From: Hawksworthiomyces lignivorus | Lineage: Eukaryota > Ascomycota > Sordariomycetes > Ophiostomatales > Ophiostomataceae | Assembly: GCA_002917075.1 (NCBI GenBank) | Contig: NTMA01000003.1 | Span: 186,001-250,000, forward strand | DNA: 64,000 nt | Direction of reading: 5' to 3' | Shown: positions 22,416 to 31,768 of the stretch, piece by piece | Position numbering within the stretch: position 1 is the stretch's first letter | Layout of the letters: each line of letters opens with the position of its first letter | Position numbers and translations under genes: made by a program | The notes under the pieces: model-generated | What the model saw: only the letters and a program-made list of their open reading frames with translations | What the model was told of the DNA's origin: nothing | Database searches by the model: none

Positions 22416-22428
22416 CGGGCAAAACCCG
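22416..22428. promoter_or_regulatory. CGG-N7-CCG site, distal Ldh2 promoter
   Basis: CGGGCAAAACCCG lies 388 bp upstream of the Ldh2 ATG and about 110 bp before the tRNA-Phe gene. Third site in this promoter. Confidence 0.5.
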
Positions 22429-22534
22429 AGTGCGGTAGGCCATGTGGGCCGAACTGTACTGACGGTCGTGACGGTGTAGCAGCATGTTCATGGGGAATTG
22501 ACCGGAATTAACTGCGCCGTACATCACAACAGCA

Positions 22535-22550
22535 GCGGGGATAGCTCAGC

Positions 22551-22582
<32 letters not shown>

Positions 22583-22607
22583 GGGTGTTCGATCCACCCT
22601 CACCGCA
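22535..22607 (+). tRNA. tRNA-Phe (GAA)
   Basis: A 73-base cloverleaf without intron. Acceptor GCGGGGA pairs with TCACCGC (one G-A mismatch at the fifth pair), D arm TAGCTCAGCTGGGAGAGC, anticodon stem TCAGA/TCTGA around CTGAAGA (anticodon GAA), T arm GGGTG-TTCGATC-CACCC, discriminator A. CCA is absent, as in eukaryotic genes. T7 at 22653-22659 is the first plausible Pol III stop. It sits between two cluster genes and could act as an insulator; that is inference. Confidence 0.93.
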
Positions 22608-23098
22608 CAAAATTTCAAAACTTGTGTATCTCATACATACAGGACGTCTTCATTTTTTTCTGATTTTTTTTTTTTTGGACCTAGGGGGTTCCACCTATTT
22701 AGGTGGAGATGACCCGGATTGTCTCGCAAGTACGGTCAAACTCTAACCTATTTCTTGACTGTCTTGCTCTTTAGGTAGAGTGCACTTGTACTTAGCTGAT
22801 CATGATCCATGGAAAAGAGCTTTTCTAGTTGTGCGTCTCTATGGAGCAGGGAGCAAATCTGGACGGTATTTAATAAGCCTTTTGAAAGGTGGACACGGCA
22901 TTGATGGTATATTCGCAGTTGCTATTCTAAATACATCTGCTCCTGACTCCTGTTTCTTCACCTCCAGCTGCTCACGAAGCCCACACCACTCTGTCCCGAA
23001 ATGAATTGATTGCTCCCAAGCTTTGTCTCTGTTCCATATTGTAGAATCCGTTGCCATACCGATTAGGAAATCTTCTGTAGAGTACTTGGCCTCTTTAT

Positions 23099-24834
23099 TT
23101 ATGCGGTGTAGCGGAAAGCTGCCTTCCTCTCCTCTCTTTCATCAGATGAGATACCCTCTACTTCAGCCTGAGACTGGCCCCGCATGACACTGCCAACGCT
23201 GGCGCCTGAATCAAGCTTCTTGTTGGCACGAAGAAGAGTGATACGCATGAATAGAGCAAGAAGAATGGTCGCTAGGGCGAAACCAGAGTTGACGGAAAAT
23301 GCAAGCACATAACGAGGCTTAGCAGAATCAGGATAGAGATAAGATGTCCAGGTCTAGTAGTTGCAGAATAGCAACGTCAGTATTACAGCTAGAATTCCTT
23401 AAGAGCTGGAGAGAGCTTACCTGTGATGCCGTGCCAATCGCGTTAACAAAGGCAACGGCCGCTGCTCTCTTGATCCGGGGCCTGAGCATGGTCTTTTGCG
23501 TCCATGCCAAGACGACCGAGTTGGCGCCATGGCCTCCTCCTATCATGATCATCATGGCAAAGTACCTGCTGCCTGTGGCTTTCGTGGCCGCAGCGAGCAC
23601 AAAGCCGAGAATAGCAAGGGCCATTGGCCACATGACGTGAAATGAGGCGTTGTTGTGCCGATCAGCGGACCAGTTGTTGCAGACAGAAATAATGAGAGCC
23701 AGGCAGTACGGCGGCACTGTCAGGAGAAGCGTAATAACCGGGTCATAACCGAGAGTTTGAACAACTGTTGGGAAGAAGTTTTGAGTAGCAGAGGACACCT
23801 GAAGACAGAAGAACATGAGCGCAAAGACATAGACGCGCCAGTCTGAAAAGCTCAGCTTGAAGCCTTCGCTCCATTTCCCGCCGTCTTCGTCAACTTGGCC
23901 AGCATCTTTAATCAGCCTCCACTCTGCGACGGCTTTTTCTGTGGGGTCGAGCCAGCGAGTTGTCGTAGGCCAATCCGGAAGAGTAAAGGCAGCGACTATG
24001 GCAATAACGATCGTGATAGAGCCTTCGATAATGAACAGCCATCTCCATGACTCGAGGCCACGAGCTCCATTTAGGCCGGACTGAATTCCAGCACCTACCA
24101 ATCCGGAGAAGGCGCTTCCAATCTGGGTTCCGGTAAACAGCAGCGCGCTTCGGAAACTCAGCTCAGATCGTGTATACCACGAAGAGATGAGAAACAGAGC
24201 GCCGGCTGTGATTTGATGAATGTATGGTTAACAGTGTCTGTGAGACTAGAGCGGTCATCAGTATCTTTATACTCACGAAAGTAGGCGGCTTCAGCAATGC
24301 CAATAAAAAATCGAACAACAACGAGGCCAGCATAGTTCTGAACGATCCCGGTTAGAGCTGACATCAAGCCCCAGGCTCCCATACAAAGTGGGAGATAGAC
24401 AGAAGGACGCAGTTGAGCGAGGAAGACGTTGGATGGTATCTGGACGACGACGTAACTGGCGAAAAGAACTGCAACAGCTGTAGAATATTCTTTAGACGAC
24501 AGGTGCAATGTAGACGAGATGCCCGCAACTTTCGCTGCAGCAATGTTGTTCTGTGTAGAATTGTCTATTGTCAGTACATTGACAACTTGATGGGAGCACA
24601 GCGTTCCCTTACCCTGTCAAGAAAATTCATAATGTACATAAGCCACATGATCATCAGAAGCCGTACATCAAGCTTCTTCTTGAGCTTTTTCTCCGTGTCC
24701 AAGAATTCCTCCTCGGACATCGCACGCGCTGGAGTCAGTCTGTTTGCAGTCTGCTTCATGTCAGACGCATCAGCATCCCCGTGGGAGGCCATCTCCCGCA
24801 ACTCAGCCTCGACCGAATTCTTTTGAGCGGCCAT
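23099..24834 (-). CDS. MFS carrier, Dal5-type anion:cation symporter
   Basis: Four exons: 24834-24613, 24550-24277, 24205-23421 and 23353-23099, 511 residues. Joining exons 1 and 2 creates MNFLDRNNIAAAKVAGI, the family's LDRxNI-xA-xxxG signature at the first transmembrane helix; about 12 hydrophobic segments follow with a central cytoplasmic loop (residues about 240-290). The start is the ATG giving MAAQKNSVEAEL, followed by a hydrophilic cytosolic tail. This family (allantoate, tartrate, nicotinate, pantothenate carriers) imports organic anions across the plasma membrane. Three CGG-N7-CCG sites and a GC palindrome lie upstream. It is likely the uptake step for the cluster substrate. Confidence 0.9.
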
Positions 24835-25033
24835 ATTAGCAGTAAACTTAAAGAACAAGAAGGTTCTTAATTCGGTGAGGGATAGTATTGCAAAGTAAAT
24901 CTCCGCTTCCTCTCGGGGGGAGCAACGTGCACGAAGCTAGGTCATATAAATACTGATCATTGCTGTTCACCGTAGTGTTGCATAGTTGCAACGAGGCTAG
25001 TGAAACTTTCATGCACCCTTTTTTTTGCCTTTC

Positions 25034-25047
25034 TGCGGGGCCCCGCA
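25034..25047. promoter_or_regulatory. TGCGGGGCCCCGCA palindrome
   Basis: A perfect 14-bp palindrome about 200 bp upstream of the carrier ATG, 28 bp from the nearest CGG-N7-CCG site. It could bind a different dimeric factor, for example a GC-box or stress-element protein. Confidence 0.4.
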
Positions 25048-25074
25048 TGGGGAAAAGGACGTTGTAGACTCGGT

Positions 25075-25118
25075 CGGATCAAAACCGGTCGTGTTGTGGT
25101 GTAGCCGGGTTCTCACCG
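25075..25118. promoter_or_regulatory. two CGG-N7-CCG sites in carrier promoter
   Basis: CGGATCAAAACCG (25075-25087) and CGGGTTCTCACCG (25106-25118), starts 31 bp apart, 241-284 bp upstream of the ATG at 24834. Confidence 0.65.
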
Positions 25119-25557
25119 AGAGGGCCAATTAGAGGCGTATCCCAGCCAGTTGGACAAAGAAAGCCATTTTAGACAGTCAGGCTTCCCTGACTTGTGCTTA
25201 TGCTTTGATCTAGCCAATACACAACTTCAAAACAGTACAACTTGAGGACCTGCCGTTTTTCCGAATATGATCGGGTGTCTGCATCCTCTAGGGCAATACT
25301 CAGAATATTTTGAATATGTCTCTGCTGGCAGCTGCAGTTGTATCCATATTTGCTTTGTTCTATTTTCCTTTCACTGTCACTCAACGTCATCTTTTCAGGT
25401 TGCTTCTTCCTGGAAAGAAAAATTTGACTAAAGGTACAGGACGTATACGTTCAAGTATGTGAGTATTGCCGAGATACTCATGATACTACCCGTCCATATT
25501 CATTGCGCCACTGTGGTCATATTCTCAAGGCTATGAGCCCATGAGAGCTGTTGGTTT

Positions 25558-25570
25558 CGGCCAAATCCCG
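25558..25570. promoter_or_regulatory. CGG-N7-CCG site between carrier and Dabb-2
   Basis: CGGCCAAATCCCG, 724 bp upstream of the carrier ATG and 410 bp beyond the 3' end of Dabb-2. Read on the minus strand it is CGGGATTTGGCCG, sharing the CGGGATT start with the sites at 26736 and 29571. Confidence 0.5.
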
Positions 25571-25979
25571 ACCTTGGTCACAAGATACGACATATCTGAC
25601 TCGTATTCTGGTTGCTCTTGGCGTCTTATGTTCATCCCATCTCCAGAAATAAGATTAGCTCTGGTTATCTGCATTGTTTCATGTAATAATTTAATCACTG
25701 ATGACTAGCCCTCGTCCCGAAATTATACCACTCTTTTTCAGTAAAATATTCACAAAAAGACAAATAACAACGAGTACTAGCAGGTTTAATGTCTGGGATA
25801 ATCCGCTTAAAACAGTTGCTACCTTATTCAGCGCTTGGGAGAAAGTCTGAGGTCTACAAAAGCAGTTTTAATAATGCTTAATGCTTGCGCAAGTTCGCGC
25901 AAGTCTCCGAAGTCAAGGAGACCTTGCATCTACCCAGAGCTACTCTATTATATAATTTGGTGGCTGTGGCTATCTATGT

Positions 25980-26511
25980 TCAGTCGCTCTCACTGGGAGT
26001 TTTTATTCCGTTGGCCTTCGCTAATTGCCCAAATATGCACATGTACTCATCCTCTTCAGCGACCTCGAAATCGAATCGGCAAAGGTCCTCCTTGAAAGGG
26101 AACATGTAAGTCTGGGTTACCCTACAGATAAATGTCGAGTTATTAGATAAATGCCACCGCACCTAGACATTGAAGTTTTTGAAGATAACTTACCAGTGGT
26201 GCTCCTTGCTTGCCTGATATTCGTCAAGCGCGGCACGGTTCTCATGGAAGCTAAGCAATGCATACTCGAATCCTTTGCTTCTTTCAATCGGATCCGTCAC
26301 TGATGGCCCACCCACAATAAGCCTATTATCTTTAACACATGACAGATTCTTCAGCTTCTTCAGCTCGCGGACGAAGGTGTCTTTATGTTCCTGGGTAACG
26401 CTCGCTTTGAAGCGGAAGAAAACTGAAAAGGTAAGTACAGGATACTTGGTGTGTCTCCGGAATTCAGATGTCGCCTTGCTGTATTTACTTACCCATGTGG
26501 ACGATCGTCAT
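25980..26511 (-). CDS. Dabb (stress-responsive A/B barrel) protein 2
   Basis: Three exons: 26511-26493, 26422-26194 and 26121-25980, 129 residues. It begins MTIVHMVFFRFKASVTQEHK and includes FEYALLSFHENRAALDEYQ, the two strand-helix halves of a Dabb barrel, followed by a C-terminal extension rich in acidic residues. Its 19-nt first exon and phase-1 intron position match the first Dabb gene, so the two are probably old duplicates although their sequences have diverged. One CGG-N7-CCG site lies 225 bp upstream. Function is unknown; an isomerase or cyclase acting on a pathway intermediate is plausible. Confidence 0.85.
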
Positions 26512-27108
26512 TTTTCTTGTAGATAAAGATTGGCTTTGTTGAATAGATGATCTTGTTAAGCAGATAATCCTGCAAGTCCATATGCAGATGACAATGGCAG
26601 CTAATTATAACTATTAATGCGATCTAAGATACAACAGCATCAAGAGACGAGAAGGGGAAGAATAAAGGGGAAGACATGAATGGAGTATAAACTCATACCT
26701 TTAAGGAGACAAATTACTTAGCGCCATCACTGCACCGGGATTCTACCGATGATAATGGCTTCGGTCATCTCGGAACTTGGCCTGTTTATTTTGTGGACAG
26801 GCCAGTGTGGACCCTCCTTAATATCATTATTTCTTTCATTTTTTACATTTCCCTAGTGGCCCTGGGTACGATAACCAGCTTCAATTCTTCCGTAAATTGC
26901 GCCTCAACGACTGCTGTAAGTTGACAAAAAGCAGAGACCTGATACTAGTTCCAAGACGGTAGTTCCCCTCTCAAATCGCCGAGAAAGTTTCGTTTCTATA
27001 CTCGCACAGCTTTTGACAGTAAGTATTTAGAATTAGGAAGCCACCCGACCGTAAACTGTTACCGATTTGGCTTTAATCAGAAACGAATTGTTTAATAGAT
27101 CTTGTAGT
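26512..27108. other. Dabb-2 promoter and regulator 3' flank
   Basis: The spacer holds one CGG-N7-CCG site and no gene. Confidence 0.5.
26736..26748. promoter_or_regulatory. CGG-N7-CCG site in Dabb-2 promoter
   Basis: CGGGATTCTACCG, about 225 bp upstream of the ATG at 26511. It shares the left seven bases CGGGATT with the site in the regulator/aldolase promoter. Confidence 0.6.
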
Positions 27109-29364
27109 TCAAGATGGTTCATAGCCAGCCAGTTCTCCACGTTCCGTATTGATCATCCAGTCAAGATCGAACCATCCACTAATATCTTCGAGTTCGTTAT
27201 AAAAGAACTGAGAGTTATTTACATCACTCCCGTCAACTCCAAAGAAATCCAAGCCTCCTATGATTTGGGCCGAAGGAAGCGCTGGACAATCAGGAGGCCG
27301 TTGCATGTTTAACAGAGAATGGCTCGCAGCAACTTCGTCGCTGCCGCACTCATTTAGACTTGATTTCCACGCGCTGATAGTCAGCTTGGCAAGGCGGTCG
27401 AATCGAGTCAGAGCGTCTGCAGCGACAGTCCAAGTCTTGCCTAGGTAATTCAGTAGGCCAATGCAGGCAGAGGTGTGGCTCTCCAGTGACTGCAGGGAGG
27501 TCTCCTTCTTGATTTCGGGTTTTGTCCAGACGCAGTAGATGAACGTGATTCCGCTGATGAAGATTTTATGCGCCATCAGCCAGCTGTTCTCCAGCTTGGA
27601 GAAGCGATTCAGCTCGGCGGCAATCAAAACCGTCTTCACGGCGCTGGCATAGCATATTTTCCAAGATTCGAGACCGGGTCGTGGCGTAGCTGGCGACGGC
27701 CTGTGCAGCAGCATGACGCACTGGTGGTACTTGATTTCAAGATGCTGAAGCGTCCCATCTGCTACACCTCTCGGGCTCCATTTCAGATCCCTGAGCATCT
27801 CTTCCAGCAGCTTCTCACATCGGCTGTGAGCATCTTTTTGCCATTCCGCCGTGACAGGCAGCCACGGGAAATAGCCTGGTTTGTTAACAACGCGGTAGAG
27901 CATAAGTTTCATTTCCGCAGCCAGCTGATCGAGGCGGAAGGAATAATATGCCATAGTGTAAGGAGAATCCGTCATTCGCCTCCGCTTTGCCAGGCGGTCG
28001 GATATGAGCTGATCCGCATCTGACTGGGTTCTGTCTTCAAGCTGCTCGATTCCGGGGAACTCAATGTCTGTAGCCTCGTCGCGCAGTGTTAATGGTCTGC
28101 CGAGAACGACGGCCAGCGTCCGTTCTAGAGAATAAGCAGACCAGAAGATGCCTCTCCTCACATTTTTGTATGCTTGCAAAGATTCTCCCTCAATGTGTCT
28201 ATTTGATGGAACATCGACCAGTTTTCTCTGCAGACCAAGATCAAGGACGGCAGCTATAATGTTGGAGGTCAAAAACCAAGCATTTGGGCCATCAATGAAG
28301 CACAGGCTACAGAGAGTGAGCAGGAGCAAAATCTGTAGTCCGTCCATGGTATCGTGCAACAGTATGTTGTCAATTCCGGCCATTGCTGTAGCTAAGTACC
28401 TCTCGGATGAGAAGTCTGCCGACAGCCTCGGTTCGAGTGTGCGTGCTCCAATAGCGATAACAAGTAAAATCTGGCCGCAGTGAACCGGCGACAAGGCTTT
28501 GGTAAAGTCTTCCAGTCTAGGCCTGCGAATAGCATGTGAGTCATGAGGCTGTTGCGAGAAAACACTGCTGACGCGTGTGAGAATTGTTTCCTCGTCTAGA
28601 AAAGGATACAGCGGCTGATAGGTATCGAAGTAAGCGCTGACGAAATGCTTCAAGTCTGCATCAAAAGTCCAGTTTTGTGGAAATGGTTCTGGGCGTGGGT
28701 GTTGCTTGTCGAACGAGTCATCGCCTGGTGTTGCCAGGCTTGTAGGGAGACCCTGGGACTGGGGAATGGCATTGAGGATCAGCCGGGCGAAGGGCACGCC
28801 CGATGAAGGCCCAAGGTACTTGGGCTCATTTGTGCTAGTGAGAGAAAGAAGCCCTACTTCATGAGCCAGAGGCTCTGAGGGCTTGATCTGGCTGGTTGAT
28901 GCGGCCGTGCTTCTGGGAGTGGTTGCGTCGTCGTGAGGGGTATGTCGCTCTTGGTGGCCGATGTCGAGAATCGTCGGGTCGTATGTATTTGAGGAATCTG
29001 TCCCCCAATGCCTATGGACGGGGAGAGTGTTGGTGGAATCAGAAGAGCTTTGCGGGCTGAGGATGGGTCCAAGTCTCGAAGTCTCGATTGGGGAGGCTGG
29101 CTTTGGAATCTCCACCACGGTTTCCTGCCGGGACTCTGCTCGGCGAAGGGCTTCCTCGAGCAGCCAGACGCGCGCCTCTAGCTGGTGGATGTATCCTGCC
29201 GTCTCTTGGTCGGCAGCATGGTTCAGTCGCACACACGGCTGGCCTGCCTTGCTGCAGTTCTTGCATGCGGGTTGGGTGTCGTCGCACCGGATCTTTTGGG
29301 TCCGGCAGCGGACACAAGCCGTGCCTTTCTTTCGGCCTGCCGTCTGTAGTTTATCAGCCACCAT
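27109..29364 (-). CDS. Zn2Cys6 (Gal4-type) transcription factor
   Basis: Single exon, 751 residues. The zinc cluster is complete: C17-x2-C20-x6-C27-x6-C34-x2-C37-x6-C44, preceded by basic residues, then a predicted coiled-coil dimerisation helix (YIHQLEARVWLLEEALRRAE, about 58-77). A fungal-specific middle-homology domain begins near HFVSAYFDTYQPLYPFLDEE (about 235-255) and runs to about residue 500. A nuclear, DNA-binding dimer is expected. It is divergent from the aldolase; the 349-bp intergenic region carries two CGG-N7-CCG sites, one 97 bp from its own start, suggesting autoregulation. It is the natural reader of the 13 sites across the cluster. Confidence 0.95.
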   Translation of the reverse strand: MVADKLQTAGRKKGTACVRCRTQKIRCDDTQPACKNCSKAGQPCVRLNHAADQETAGYIHQLEARVWLLEEALRRAESRQETVVEIPKPASPIETSRLGPILSPQSSSDSTNTLPVHRHWGTDSSNTYDPTILDIGHQERHTPHDDATTPRSTAASTSQIKPSEPLAHEVGLLSLTSTNEPKYLGPSSGVPFARLILNAIPQSQGLPTSLATPGDDSFDKQHPRPEPFPQNWTFDADLKHFVSAYFDTYQPLYPFLDEETILTRVSSVFSQQPHDSHAIRRPRLEDFTKALSPVHCGQILLVIAIGARTLEPRLSADFSSERYLATAMAGIDNILLHDTMDGLQILLLLTLCSLCFIDGPNAWFLTSNIIAAVLDLGLQRKLVDVPSNRHIEGESLQAYKNVRRGIFWSAYSLERTLAVVLGRPLTLRDEATDIEFPGIEQLEDRTQSDADQLISDRLAKRRRMTDSPYTMAYYSFRLDQLAAEMKLMLYRVVNKPGYFPWLPVTAEWQKDAHSRCEKLLEEMLRDLKWSPRGVADGTLQHLEIKYHQCVMLLHRPSPATPRPGLESWKICYASAVKTVLIAAELNRFSKLENSWLMAHKIFISGITFIYCVWTKPEIKKETSLQSLESHTSACIGLLNYLGKTWTVAADALTRFDRLAKLTISAWKSSLNECGSDEVAASHSLLNMQRPPDCPALPSAQIIGGLDFFGVDGSDVNNSQFFYNELEDISGWFDLDWMINTERGELAGYEPS

Positions 29365-29713
29365 GATCCGGGATTACCAATTGGAGAGCAGACACGATAT
29401 CTAATATCGGGGCATCTGCGAGGTTCGCGTCGGCAATGAAGAGGCGGGGCTTCAGACAAGCGGCAATCCGCCGATTTATACAGTAAAGAGCTTTCTCAGC
29501 TAGCCAGCATTTTGCTCCGCAACTGTACATTGACAATGCCGATTTAGCGTATAAAGGTCTCACACCTGACCGGGATTGCTCCGGGACCAGAGAATTTGCC
29601 AAGCCCACTAAAACAAGGTAGCTTTGCTTTTTAAAGGATTCTGTCTGCGAAAGCAAGGTCGACTTCCAATTAGTTAGTCTTCTTGAGCATGATCTTCGAG
29701 CCAATACGCAACT
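29365..29713. promoter_or_regulatory. divergent regulator/aldolase promoter with two CGG-N7-CCG sites
   Basis: CGGCAATCCGCCG at 29461-29473 (97 bp from the regulator ATG) and CGGGATTGCTCCG at 29571-29583 (131 bp from the aldolase ATG). One site sits near each start, fitting bidirectional control by the encoded regulator. Confidence 0.7.
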
Positions 29714-30705
29714 ATGGCGACCTTTCCACAGAACAACCGAACCTTTAAAATTCTGGAGGCAGCTAGAAATGGTAACTACGCTGTTGGCGCATTCAACTGG
29801 TACATTGCTGACTCGTGATAATGTTTCATGTGCAAATCAAAAGAGGATGCTGACTTTGTCACAGTTACAACGAAGATGGTGTTATTGCAGTCATCCGGGC
29901 CGCCGAAAGCTGCCGCTCGCCAGCCATAATACAGCTATTTCCATGGACCATGGAGTTCCAGGGACTCGCATTCATCAAATATGTTGTTGAGGCAGCGCAT
30001 TCCGCCATGGTCCCTATTGCGGTGCACCTCGACCACTGTATTCAGCCTGAGCATGTCGCATTGGCACTCAATTATCCATTCGACTCGATCATGATTGATG
30101 CGTCTGTCAAAGATCCTGAAGAGAATATTGCCCAGTGTAAACAAATCGTCGAGACTGCGAACTCAAAAGGCATAGCCTTAGAGGCTGAGATGGGTCGAAT
30201 CGAGGGCGGCGAGGACGGCCTCCCAATCGTGAACTTGGAATCCATTCTGACGGAACCAAGTGCCGCAAGACGCTTTATGCAAGAAACGGGTGTTCAGTTT
30301 CTGGCTCCATCATTTGGCAACATCCATGGGTCTTACGGGCCTGGAGGACCGGAAAAATACTGGAAACTTTCCTTGTGAGTCAAGAGGCTGGACCAACGTG
30401 ACAGGACCATATCAGCTTATCATAAATCTCGTAGGCTGAGGGAAGTCCATGATGCAATTCCTGATATTCCGCTGGTGCTGCACGGTACACACCCAGTTTC
30501 CGATGAGCTCTTTGTAGAAGCACGCAAAGCCGGCATTACCAAGATTAACTTGAACCGGACAGTGCGCGATGAATATTCTAAATTTGTCGCTGAAAATGCC
30601 GGCAAGCTAGAACTTACAGTTCTTAAAATGAAGGCTGTTGAGATATATGCCAAGTCAATCTCCAGGGTCATGAATGGATTCTTAGATTCAGCAGGTAAAG
30701 CTTGA
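29714..30705 (+). CDS. class II (zinc) aldolase-like protein
   Basis: Three exons, 29714-29799, 29865-30374 and 30435-30705, 288 residues, the length of fructose/tagatose-bisphosphate aldolases. Family blocks visible are GAFNCYNEDGVIAVIRAAE (built across intron 1), VHLDHC (metal-binding His and neighbouring Asp), LEAEMGRIEGGEDG, and VLHGTHPVSDELF. The usual phosphate-binding GGSG after LHG reads GTHPVSD, and the usual NIDTD reads NLNRTVR, so the second phosphate pocket is altered. It may therefore cleave a non-bisphosphate hydroxy-keto acid. It is co-located with, and shares a promoter with, the Zn2Cys6 regulator. Confidence 0.9.
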
Positions 30706-31178
30706 ATTAAGAGAACAGACTACCAGGCGTTAGTCTTTGCAGGCAAACTATTATCATCGTCTCAATAATTCGTTGCATCCAGAGCTTTCTCACGTATACG
30801 TCTTAAGACATCTAGGCTTCTCCACTACATAGTCCAGATTTTTCCTGAGAATCTTGGGCCACCTTTGAAAGCACGGTATGACTATTCAAGCTGTATTGAC
30901 ATGGCGATATGGTGGTAAAATTTGTTCGGAGCCGTCACTGGGCTGTGAAGAAGGCTGTTCGAAGAGTCTCATAACTCCGCTTGGGTTGCAGAGAAGTGGG
31001 AACCGAGGAAGCCTAGAAACGCTCGTGTTCACGATTTAATGATTAATAAACCCCCGCATATAGGTCTGTTGTCTTTCACTTTGGAGTGTGCGCTATGTTC
31101 ATCTTGATCCTGTAGTCATCGAATCTGAATCATCCCAGCCCATGGTAAGAGCCGCTACCCTGTATCGCTCTGTTCGTC
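30706..31178. other. spacer aldolase to tautomerase
   Basis: No gene and, by eye, no CGG-N7-CCG site, so the tautomerase may not belong to the regulon. Confidence 0.5.
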
Positions 31179-31768
31179 ATGCCTTTGTATGAAATCACCC
31201 ACATTGCGCCTCTCTGCTCAGACCAGAGAGACCATCTCGCATCCTCCATCACAGACATCCATTGCCGAACCTTTAATGTACCTCGCCTTTATGTAAATGT
31301 CATTTTCACAGATGCATCCAGCCAGCCGGCATATGTCGGCGGGCGACTGGTTAGTCCCCTCTCCTTCATCCCCTGTTTCCGAATGCATTTTTCTTACGAT
31401 GGCAGCATCTCACAAATCGAATAACGGCTCGAGTACGCAACGGACCGACTCGCAATCGAGAGCTTTTCAATGGCCTGTGCCGCGACCTCGACGCCACCTG
31501 GCGCTATATTGTGCACCCAATCTTTTCAGGTGAAAAGCTCCCCCCGCCGGAATTGGAACTGGGGGCCATATTTATCACTGGCGAGCTGCTAGCAGGTATG
31601 AAGTTCGGGTTCCCTGTTCCAGCTGCTGGGGAGGAAGCAGCTTGGGCAAAGGAGCATTATGTTGAATTCAAGAGGAGGGCAGCTCTTGGTGACGAAGACT
31701 TTGTCGATTTCGTCGCAGAGCTGGATCGGAAACCGGGATTTAGTCAGCCTGTAAATAAATCAATTTAA
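31179..31768 (+). CDS. tautomerase-superfamily protein (cis-CAAD-like)
   Basis: Two exons, 31179-31349 and 31406-31768, 177 residues. The N-terminus MPLYEITHIAPL puts Pro2 next to the initiator Met; after Met removal this is the catalytic proline of 4-oxalocrotonate-tautomerase-type enzymes. Joining the exons restores NRITARVRNGPTRNRELFNGL and LDATWRYIVHP, conserved in the long fungal tautomerase-3 group, followed by EAAWAKEHYVEFKRRAALGDEDF. The donor is GTTAGT (weak) and the acceptor CAG. Probable cytosolic keto-enol tautomerase or hydratase on an unsaturated acid, which would suit a ring-cleavage pathway; substrate unknown. Confidence 0.85.

Larger units (their letters stand above)
22029..23098. 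other. spacer with Ldh2 promoter, tRNA-Phe and carrier 3' flank
   Basis: Besides the sites and the tRNA, a short hairpin (CCACCT-ATTT-AGGTGG, 22691-22706) and T runs (22653-22659, 22664-22676) are visible. No protein gene is seen. Confidence 0.5.
24835..25979. other. carrier promoter and Dabb-2 3' flank
   Basis: No gene was recognised. It contains three CGG-N7-CCG sites and a 14-bp palindrome; short frames near 25169-25390 have no family resemblance. Confidence 0.5.

Noticed and set aside
22691..22706. hairpin CCACCT-ATTT-AGGTGG as an RNA gene or terminator
   Set aside because: Small and isolated, no transcript evidence; Pol III stops on T runs and does not need a hairpin.
31179..31424. 81-residue tautomerase ending at the first stop
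   Set aside because: Splicing at 31349/31406 restores the conserved second half of the family, so the short frame is only exon 1 read into the intron.
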